From positions 1 to 5,105 of the forward strand of contig JACRDR010000271.1 of NCBI GenBank assembly GCA_016212845.1: DNA of 5,105 nt. The letters run 5' to 3'. Made by a program: the position numbers and the translations under genes. The first letter of the stretch is position 1. Every line of letters begins with the position of its first letter. Origin of the DNA: Elusimicrobiota bacterium. GTDB lineage: Bacteria; Elusimicrobiota; Elusimicrobia; UBA1565; JACRDR01. Below are positions 1 through 4,787 of the stretch, in pieces. The notes under the pieces are model-generated. The model worked only from the letters and a program-made list of their open reading frames with translations. It was not told the DNA's origin and ran no database searches.

Positions 1-1090
1 ACGGACTGGGCACGTTCCACGCCTTGCGCGCGGAGCGGACGGACCTGGGCTGGCCGCGCTCGTCGAACGCCGCCTCATGCAGCCGCTCGACCATCTTGTC
101 GAAGGAGCCGGCGTTGAGCACCATCTGCTCGACGCCCACTCCGCCGGGTCCGCCCTTGTACGCTTTGTAGACGCCGACGGCCTCGCGGAAGAATTTCTTC
201 GCGAGCCGGATGTCGGAGAGCATGCGCTCGACCGCCGCCGGCCCCCCGGAGGCTCGGACCCGCTCCATCTGGTCCGCGAAGTACTGCGGATAGGCGTTGG
301 CGAACTCCTTCTTGTTCGTGACCGAGACGTCGGTGTCGACGAGGAGCGTGCCGGTGGCGGTGTCGCGAATCTGGAGCGGGAAAAGGAGCACTCCCTCGCT
401 GATGCGGTGGGTCGCCGGATCAATCAGAGCGCGCGGGAAGTCCACGGTGGCGACGACCGCCCGCGCCGGGAAAAGCCGCTCGGCGGCGCGAGCGCCTGCG
501 GCCTGAAGCCGGTGGTAAAAGTCGGAGTCGCTGCCGTCGAAGAATTTCGCCGCGCGCTCCGCGCTCCAGGAGGCCGGCAGCTCGACCATCAGATCGTAGT
601 CCGGCTCGTCCTCGTCGTTGGTGAGGCGCGCGGTCGAGCCTCGGGAGATCGCGATCGTCTCTTCCCCGAATTCCTCACTCGCCGCCTCGCCGGCCGCCCT
701 GACCAGCGAGCCCTCGATCTCGCGCATGCGGGCGACGCGCTCGGCCGGCAATGCGGTTCTCTCGGCCGCCAGCACGTCGCGGGAAGCCGGCGACGCCGTC
801 TGTCCGGCTGAGCTCGCGAGCTCGGAGGCGGCGGTCGGCCGCGCTCGGGAAGCCGCTCCGCCGGAAAAGCTCCGCGGCACGATCGCGGCGGGAAGGGAAA
901 GAGGCGTTCCGAGCGAGACCGAAACGGAAGGGGAAAGCGAAGGCGAGCCCGCCGAGGGCAGCGCGCCGGGGGAACCGACGGCGACGTTGACGCCGCCGAC
1001 CGGCTCGACCGGGACGCTCTTGACCTGCTGCGCCCACGATAGAGCCGGCCCCAAGGCGAGGAGCGCGGCGAGCCAAAGGCGGGAGGCCAT
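1..1090 (-). CDS. Exported nucleotidyltransferase-fold protein, archaeal-type CCA-adding enzyme-like (3' end outside window)
   Basis: The frame is open from ATG at 1090-1088 to the window edge (363 codons, no stop), so the C-terminus is missing. Residues 1-20 look like a Sec signal peptide: Arg4, a hydrophobic stretch, and likely cleavage after SWA20. Residues 24-103 are a low-complexity Pro/Ser/Ala/Val linker. From about 114 a nucleotidyltransferase domain follows: RGSTAR at 150-155, then DYDLMVELP at 164-172, which fits the hG[GS]...D-x-D metal-binding signature. D252 or D254 (LLVDTDV) is a candidate third carboxylate. The stretches KEFANAYPQYF (261-271), IRLAKKFFREAVGVY (294-308) and LNAGSFDKMVE (325-335) follow the order of conserved blocks in archaeal class I CCA-adding enzymes. 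This comparison is from memory. An AAGG lies only 2 bases before the ATG, so the Shine-Dalgarno site is weak; GTG at 1093-1091 is an alternative start. ATG at 727-725 would give a cytosolic form without signal and linker, but the good signal peptide argues against it. The substrate is unknown. The gene is divergent from the feo operon. Confidence 0.68.
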   Translation of the reverse strand, partial: MASRLWLAALLALGPALSWAQQVKSVPVEPVGGVNVAVGSPGALPSAGSPSLSPSVSVSLGTPLSLPAAIVPRSFSGGAASRARPTAASELASSAGQTASPASRDVLAAERTALPAERVARMREIEGSLVRAAGEAASEEFGEETIAISRGSTARLTNDEDEPDYDLMVELPASWSAERAAKFFDGSDSDFYHRLQAAGARAAERLFPARAVVATVDFPRALIDPATHRISEGVLLFPLQIRDTATGTLLVDTDVSVTNKKEFANAYPQYFADQMERVRASGGPAAVERMLSDIRLAKKFFREAVGVYKAYKGGPGGVGVEQMVLNAGSFDKMVERLHEAAFDERGQPRSVRSARKAWNVPSP

Positions 1091-1171
1091 CACCTTATTA
1101 AGGATAAAGACACCGCCGGACCCCCGGCAGGGCTGTTCGGCCCCTCGCGACCTGGGCCTTCCGGATTCGCC

Positions 1172-1201
1172 TTGACACCCCCCGGCCGCTTGGGCTATAC
1201 T
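1172..1201 (+). promoter_or_regulatory. Sigma-70 promoter of the feo operon
   Basis: A perfect -35 hexamer TTGACA (1172-1177) and a near-perfect -10 hexamer TATACT (1196-1201) are separated by 18 bases. Transcription should begin near 1207-1209, which gives an untranslated leader of only about 20-25 bases before the feoA ATG at 1230. The palindrome at 1206-1224 covers the expected start site, the classical position for repression. No other comparably good plus-strand promoter was seen upstream of the operon. Confidence 0.85.
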
Positions 1202-1205
1202 CCTA

Positions 1206-1224
1206 ATTGAAACAGAGTTTCAAT
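1206..1224. promoter_or_regulatory. Candidate Fur-family operator, copy 1
   Basis: The sequence ATTGAAACAGAGTTTCAAT is a perfect inverted repeat: 8-base arms around a 3-base centre. It lies 4 bases after the -10 hexamer, over the predicted transcription start, and ends 5 bases before the feoA start codon. Its 19-base length and A/T-rich palindromic form suit a Fur-family dimer site, but the arms (TTGAAAC) differ from the classical GATAATGAT Fur consensus. Assignment to the Fur-family protein encoded in the same operon is inference from position and from a second copy near 3875. The same bases could also form an 8-bp RNA hairpin in the leader. Confidence 0.72.
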
Positions 1225-1229
1225 AAGCC

Positions 1230-1457
1230 ATGAGCCTCGACGACCTCCAAGACGGGCAGACCGCGGTGCTGGACGGCTACGACGCCGCCCTTTCCGGCGC
1301 CTGGCGGCGCCGCTTCGAGGATCTCGGCCTGCTTCCCGACACCCCGGTGCGTCGCGTGCGCCGCGCCCCCCTCGGCGATCCCATCGCCTTCGAGGTCCGC
1401 GGCACCCTCCTCTGCCTCCGCCACGCCGAGGCGCGTCTCGTGCGGGTCCGGAAATGA
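1230..1457 (+). CDS. feoA: Ferrous iron transport accessory protein FeoA
   Basis: This 75-residue cytoplasmic protein has the usual length of a stand-alone FeoA. FeoA proteins adopt an SH3-like fold and assist or modulate FeoB. Recognisable family features are the opening SLDDLQDGQTAVL (2-14), the RRRFEDLGLLPDT segment (26-38; the usual RRLxxLGLxPGT) and RRAPLGDPIAFEVRGTLLCLR (44-64), where APLGDP...VRG..L.LR is the most diagnostic stretch. The closing EARLVRV is also typical. No Shine-Dalgarno sequence precedes the ATG, because the space is taken by the palindromic operator; initiation may rely on the short leader. The stop overlaps the feoB start in ATGA (1454-1457), so the two should be translationally coupled. 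It is the first gene of the operon, directly behind the promoter. Confidence 0.95.
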   Translation: MSLDDLQDGQTAVLDGYDAALSGAWRRRFEDLGLLPDTPVRRVRRAPLGDPIAFEVRGTLLCLRHAEARLVRVRK

Positions 1458-3364
1458 CTCCGGTCGCGGCGGGCAAGGACCAGGGCGTCATCGCCCTCGT
1501 CGGCACGCCCAACAGCGGCAAGACCACGCTCTTCAACGCGCTCACCGGGCTCCGCCAAAAGGTCGCCAACTATCCGGGCGTCACCGTCGAGAAAAAGGAA
1601 GGCTGGCTGACCGCCGCCGCCGACGCGACGCGCGTCGTCGATCTCCCCGGGCTTTACGGCATCGACGCCCACACGCCGGAGGAGATGGTCGCCGAGGACC
1701 TCCTGCGCGGCCGCGACCGCTACGATCATCCCCCGACCGCGCTCCTCGTCGTGCTCGACGGCAGCGCGCTCGAGCGCTCGCTCGCCCTGCTCAAGTCCAT
1801 GCTCGAGCTCGGGCTCCCGACGGCGGCGGTACTGACGATGGCCGACGAGATCAAGGCTAGAGGCGGCCGGCTCGACCCCGCCGCGCTCTCTCGCGAGCTC
1901 GGCATCCCGGTGGAAGCGGTGATCGGCCATCGCGGCATCGGGATCGACGAAGTCCGCGCCCTCGCCGCGACGTGGCGCTCGTGGCCCAAGCCCTCGGCCT
2001 CCGCGCGTCCGCTGACTCCGGCCGAGCGCTACGCCTGGGCCGGCGCAATCGTCGAACGCTCGCTCGGCACGAATCTCAAGGAACACACGCTCACCCGCAA
2101 GATCGACCGCTGGGTGCTGCACCCCGTCGCGGGCCCGTTCCTCTTCCTGTCGGTGATGACCGTGTTCTTCCAGTCGATTTTCTCTTGGGCGAAGCCGGTC
2201 ATGGACCTGCTCGGCGCCCTTATCGAGCGCTTCGGCGGCTTCGCCGGGCGCATGCTTCCCGAAGGCGTGCTGCAGGGACTCGTCGTGCACGGAGTCATCC
2301 ACGGCGTCGGCGCGGTCGTGGCGTTCCTGCCGCAGATCATGATCCTCTTCTTCCTCCTCTTTTTGCTGGAAGACGTCGGCTACCTCGCGCGCGCGGCCTT
2401 CCTCATGGACCGCGTAATGGGGTTCGCGGGGCTTCAGGGCCGCTGCTTCGTGGCGCTCCTGTCCTCCTACGCCTGCGCCGTCCCCGGCATCATGTCGACG
2501 CGCGGCATCCCTTCGCCGCAGGACCGCCTCGCGACGATGCTGGTCGCCCCGTTTATGACCTGCTCCGCGCGGCTCCCGGTCTACGCGCTCCTCATCGGCG
2601 CGTTCGTGCCGGACCGCCCCGTGCTCGGCCCCCTGCGCGCCCCGGGCCTGGCGCTCCTCGGCCTCTACCTCGCCGGCAGCTTTTCCGCGCTCGCGGCCGC
2701 CTGGCTCTTCCGCCGGACGATGCTCGCGGGCGACATCACGCCCTTCTACATCGAACTGCCGCCCTACCGCTTCCCGACGTTTCGCTCGATATTCATGGCG
2801 ATGGCCGACCGGGCGAAGCTTTTCGTGCGCCGCGCCGGCACCGTCATCCTCGGCGTCAGCGTGCTGACGTGGGTGCTGCTCAACGTCCCGCGGCTCCCCG
2901 ACGTTCCCGGCGACATGCCCCCCGCGGTCCAGGCCGACCGGCAGATGCGCCACAGCCTCGCCGGCCGCATCGGCGCCGGGCTCGAGCCGGTCTTTCGCCC
3001 GCTAGGCTTCGACTGGCGCATCAACGTCGCGCTCGTCGGAAGCTTCGTCGCCCGCGAGGTCGCCGTGTCGACGCTCGGCCAGATTTACGCGGTCTCCGAC
3101 GACGGCGAGGACGCCGCCGGCCTCAAGCGCGTGCTGCAGGAAGGCAAGGACCCCGCCACGGGCCGCCCGCTCATGCCCGTCGCCAGCGCGCTCGCGATGC
3201 TCGCCTTCTTCGTCTACGCCCTGCAGTGCGTCTCGACCCTCGCCGTCTTGCGGCGCGAGACGAACGGCTGGAAATGGCCGGCGTTCGCGTTCGCCTACAT
3301 GTTCGCGTGCGCCTGGACCGCCGGCGCGCTGACGCACTGGCTCGCCGTACGGTGGGGTCTCTGA
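1454..3364 (+). CDS. feoB: Ferrous iron transport protein B (FeoB), inner-membrane Fe2+ transporter with N-terminal GTPase
   Basis: This 636-residue protein imports Fe2+ across the inner membrane. The N-terminal G domain has G1 GTPNSGKTT (17-25), G2 YPGVTVE with Thr44 (40-46) and G3 DLPG (63-66). The G4 position reads TMAD (128-131) instead of the usual NxxD, and the G5 region is near 157-161. A helical linker leads to the membrane part, with hydrophobic segments at about 225-245, 285-306, 330-346, 361-385, 396-418, 460-477, 522-541, 577-600 and 608-630. The two Gate regions are present: YLARAAFLMDR (310-320) with SSYACAVPGIMSTR (337-350, Cys341) and MTCSARLPVYALLIGAF (368-384, Cys370), then the second half SFVAREVAVSTLGQIY (530-545) and ALQCVSTLAVLRRET (589-603). 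SSYACAVPG replaces the enterobacterial SGFGCNVPA, which suggests a different FeoB subgroup. It is shorter than the E. coli protein (about 770 residues) but complete. It overlaps feoA by 4 bases and the next gene by 1 base. No FeoC is present. Confidence 0.97.
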   Translation: MTPVAAGKDQGVIALVGTPNSGKTTLFNALTGLRQKVANYPGVTVEKKEGWLTAAADATRVVDLPGLYGIDAHTPEEMVAEDLLRGRDRYDHPPTALLVVLDGSALERSLALLKSMLELGLPTAAVLTMADEIKARGGRLDPAALSRELGIPVEAVIGHRGIGIDEVRALAATWRSWPKPSASARPLTPAERYAWAGAIVERSLGTNLKEHTLTRKIDRWVLHPVAGPFLFLSVMTVFFQSIFSWAKPVMDLLGALIERFGGFAGRMLPEGVLQGLVVHGVIHGVGAVVAFLPQIMILFFLLFLLEDVGYLARAAFLMDRVMGFAGLQGRCFVALLSSYACAVPGIMSTRGIPSPQDRLATMLVAPFMTCSARLPVYALLIGAFVPDRPVLGPLRAPGLALLGLYLAGSFSALAAAWLFRRTMLAGDITPFYIELPPYRFPTFRSIFMAMADRAKLFVRRAGTVILGVSVLTWVLLNVPRLPDVPGDMPPAVQADRQMRHSLAGRIGAGLEPVFRPLGFDWRINVALVGSFVAREVAVSTLGQIYAVSDDGEDAAGLKRVLQEGKDPATGRPLMPVASALAMLAFFVYALQCVSTLAVLRRETNGWKWPAFAFAYMFACAWTAGALTHWLAVRWGL

Positions 3365-3858
3365 TGCCCGAGAACGCCGAGCTGACGATCTTCCCGACGT
3401 GGACCGCCGGACGTCCCGGCTACGCGCAGCGCATCCGCGAGGCCTTCCAGGAGCACCTCGAGAAGACCGGCCTGCGGCTGACCTCCCAGCGCCAGCGCAT
3501 CCTCGATTATCTCCTCACCACCGAGAAGCACCTGAGCCTCAACGACATCTACCAGGCTCTCCGGAAGCACGGCGTGGGCCGCGTGACCGTGTTTCGCACC
3601 CTCAAGATGCTCGAGGAAGCCAAGCTGGTCGACCACGTGACCGCAGCCGGCGGCACCTCGCGCTTCGAGGTGAAGCTCGAGCGGCCGCATCACGACCACC
3701 TGATCTGCGTGCACTGCGGCGGGATTCAGGAAGTCCGCTGGCCGGAGCTCGAGAAGATCCAGGACAAGATCTGCAAGACGATGGGCTTTTCCGTCGCGTG
3801 GCACCGGCACGAGGTGTTCGGGCGGTGCAGCGCCTGCGCGGAGGGAAAGGCGTCGTGA
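3364..3858 (+). CDS. fur: Fur-family metal-responsive transcriptional regulator
   Basis: This 164-residue DNA-binding repressor probably senses Fe2+ and controls its own operon. The winged-helix domain includes GLRLTSQRQRILDYLL (36-51) and the recognition-helix region RVTVFRTLKMLEEAKLVDHV (73-92); Phe77 stands where most Fur proteins have Tyr. The metal-binding half has HHDHLICVHC (109-118) and WHRHEVFGRCSAC (146-158). Cys115/Cys118 and Cys155/Cys158 form the two CxxC pairs of a structural Zn site. His109, His110, Asp111, His112, His147, His149 and Glu150 are likely ligands of the zinc and sensory sites. About 30 residues precede the usual Fur start, with no alternative in-frame Met before the domain. 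The ATG shares one base with the feoB stop (TGATG), with a weak G-rich ribosome site at 3351-3357. The feoAB context favours Fur over Zur, PerR or Mur, but sequence alone does not prove the metal. Confidence 0.93.
   Translation: MPENAELTIFPTWTAGRPGYAQRIREAFQEHLEKTGLRLTSQRQRILDYLLTTEKHLSLNDIYQALRKHGVGRVTVFRTLKMLEEAKLVDHVTAAGGTSRFEVKLERPHHDHLICVHCGGIQEVRWPELEKIQDKICKTMGFSVAWHRHEVFGRCSACAEGKAS
3840..3845 (+). promoter_or_regulatory. Ribosome binding site for the GTG start of apbE
   Basis: GGAGGG lies 9 bases before the GTG at 3855-3857, inside the last codons of the fur gene. A second GGAGG at 3867-3871 lies only 4 bases before an in-frame TTG at 3876-3878. The first site has the better spacing and start codon, and it gives the 4-base GTGA overlap seen at other junctions of this operon. 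It therefore decides the chosen start. Confidence 0.6.
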
Positions 3859-4787
3859 CTTTTTTTGGAGGCGAGTTGAAACGTCATTTCAATAAGCTGG
3901 GACTATTGGCGATACCACTGCTCCCCCTCGCGGTCGGGGCCGAAACCGCGACGCGGTCCCGCTTCCTGATGGGCACGATCTGCGAGATCACCGCGCACGG
4001 CCCGCACGCGAGCCGGGCCATCGACGCGGCGTTCGGAGAGATCGCCCGCCTCGACCAAGTCATGAGCCTCTATAAAGAGGACAGCGAGCTCTCGAAGCTG
4101 AATCTCCGCGCCCCGCTCGAGCCCGCGATCGTCTCCAACGACCTCTTCGAAGTCCTGCACGTCGCCAACGAAGTCTACCGCTTCTCCGCCGGCGCTTTCG
4201 ACCCGACGTTCGTGCCCGGCGCGCCGGCCCCGGGCTTCAACCTGGTCGAACTGCACCCGAACGAAAAGTCGGTCGAATACAAAGTCTCGACGGTGCGCGT
4301 GAACCTCGACGGCGTGGGCAAGGGCTACGCGCTGGACTCCGCGGGGGCGACGCTCCTCGCGCGCGGCGCGACCTCCGCCTTGCTCAACTTCGGCGGCCAG
4401 ATCCTCGCGGTCGGCATGCCGCCCGGGCAGGACGCCTGGGGCGTCGAGATCGGCGGGACGGACGCGACGCTGCGCCTGCGCGACCAATCGGTCTCCACGT
4501 CCTCGCAGGAGGAGCAACCCGGCCACCTCAAGGACCCCCGGACCGGAAAGCCGGTCGTCCGTCCCGGTTCGGTCACCGTCATCGCGGAGGACGCCGCCCA
4601 CGCCGACGCGTGGTCCACCGCTCTTTTCGTGCTCGGCGTCGCGAAAGCCCCGAAGGGATTCGCCGGCTGCGCGTTCGAGACGAACAAGAACAAGGTCGGC
4701 GCGCGCACGAAGGCCTGCGACACATTTTTCGAACGCACCCAAGCACCCGCGAAGAAAACCAAGACAACCAAGGAGAAACACCCGTGA
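3855..4787 (+). CDS. apbE: FAD:protein FMN transferase (ApbE family), exported
   Basis: ApbE enzymes use Mg2+ and FAD to attach FMN covalently to a Ser/Thr of extracytoplasmic proteins. Numbered from the GTG start (310 residues), a signal peptide has Lys9-Arg10 and a hydrophobic core at 15-27, with likely cleavage near VGA29. There is no lipobox Cys, so this is a soluble or signal-anchored form rather than a lipoprotein. Family motifs in order are FLMGT (37-41), MSLYKEDSELSKLN (70-83), SAGAFDPTF (111-119), VNLDGVGKGYALD (149-161), LNFGGQILAVG (177-187), SVSTSSQE (212-219) with DPRTGKP (227-233), and ADAWSTALFVLG (250-261), where Asp251 and Thr255 are the expected metal ligands. The C-terminus has two Cys (272, 288) and a Lys/Thr-rich tail. 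The in-frame TTG at 3876 would give the more typical signal peptide MKRHFNKLGLL and remains a real alternative. The start overlaps the fur stop by 4 bases. No flavinylation target is visible in the window. Confidence 0.93.
   Translation: MTFFGGELKRHFNKLGLLAIPLLPLAVGAETATRSRFLMGTICEITAHGPHASRAIDAAFGEIARLDQVMSLYKEDSELSKLNLRAPLEPAIVSNDLFEVLHVANEVYRFSAGAFDPTFVPGAPAPGFNLVELHPNEKSVEYKVSTVRVNLDGVGKGYALDSAGATLLARGATSALLNFGGQILAVGMPPGQDAWGVEIGGTDATLRLRDQSVSTSSQEEQPGHLKDPRTGKPVVRPGSVTVIAEDAAHADAWSTALFVLGVAKAPKGFAGCAFETNKNKVGARTKACDTFFERTQAPAKKTKTTKEKHP
3875..3893. promoter_or_regulatory. Second copy of the feo operator palindrome, inside the start of apbE
   Basis: GTTGAAACGTCATTTCAAT has a perfect inner inverted repeat TTGAAA...TTTCAA with a 5-base centre. 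Aligned from its first base to 3897, it matches the copy at 1206-1228 in 18 of 23 bases, including the following AAGC. All five differences lie in the central bases or the first base, which a symmetric binding site tolerates best. It overlaps codons 7-14 of apbE (from the GTG start) and contains the alternative TTG start. It could be an internal Fur-family site affecting apbE and the downstream gene. The similarity could partly reflect coding for a basic signal-peptide start. No convincing promoter hexamers flank it. Confidence 0.5.
4770..4775 (+). promoter_or_regulatory. Ribosome binding site of the outer-membrane protein gene
   Basis: AAGGAG sits 8 bases before the GTG start at 4784-4786, within the last codons of apbE. 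Good strength and spacing support GTG as the true start even though no ATG is near. Confidence 0.8.

Noticed and set aside
1093..1103. Small palindrome CCTTATTAAGG just upstream of the minus-strand gene
   Set aside because: It is only 5-1-5, easily due to chance in an A/T-rich patch around a translation start. No second copy was seen.
77..1175. Plus-strand frames in the left part of the window
   Set aside because: They are low-complexity and lack motifs. The minus strand carries a continuous 363-codon frame with a signal peptide and a nucleotidyltransferase signature over the same bases.
1277..2953. Long open frame of 558 codons on the minus strand opposite feoB
   Set aside because: The plus-strand frame is an unmistakable FeoB. 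The antisense frame is Arg/Glu/His-rich with no recognisable domain and no membrane segments, as expected from codon bias in high-GC DNA.
1972..3360. Long open frame upstream of and continuous with the fur frame, offset from feoB
   Set aside because: The part before 3364 is Arg/Pro/Ala-rich shadow sequence in another frame of feoB. The Fur protein starts naturally at the ATG overlapping the feoB stop.
3831..3866. Possible rho-independent terminator after fur (CGCCT...AGGCG followed by seven T)
   Set aside because: The stem is only 5 bp with a 12-base loop, and 7 unpaired bases separate it from the T run. The next gene starts at once, so read-through transcription is expected.
3865..3893. Internal promoter for apbE (TTGGAG, 17 bases, TTCAAT)
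   Set aside because: Only 3 of 6 and 4 of 6 positions match consensus, and the -35-like bases are part of a ribosome site. It is not strong enough to annotate.
3903..4781. 292-codon minus-strand frame opposite apbE
   Set aside because: It is a shadow of apbE, whose full set of family motifs is on the plus strand. The antisense product has no recognisable features.
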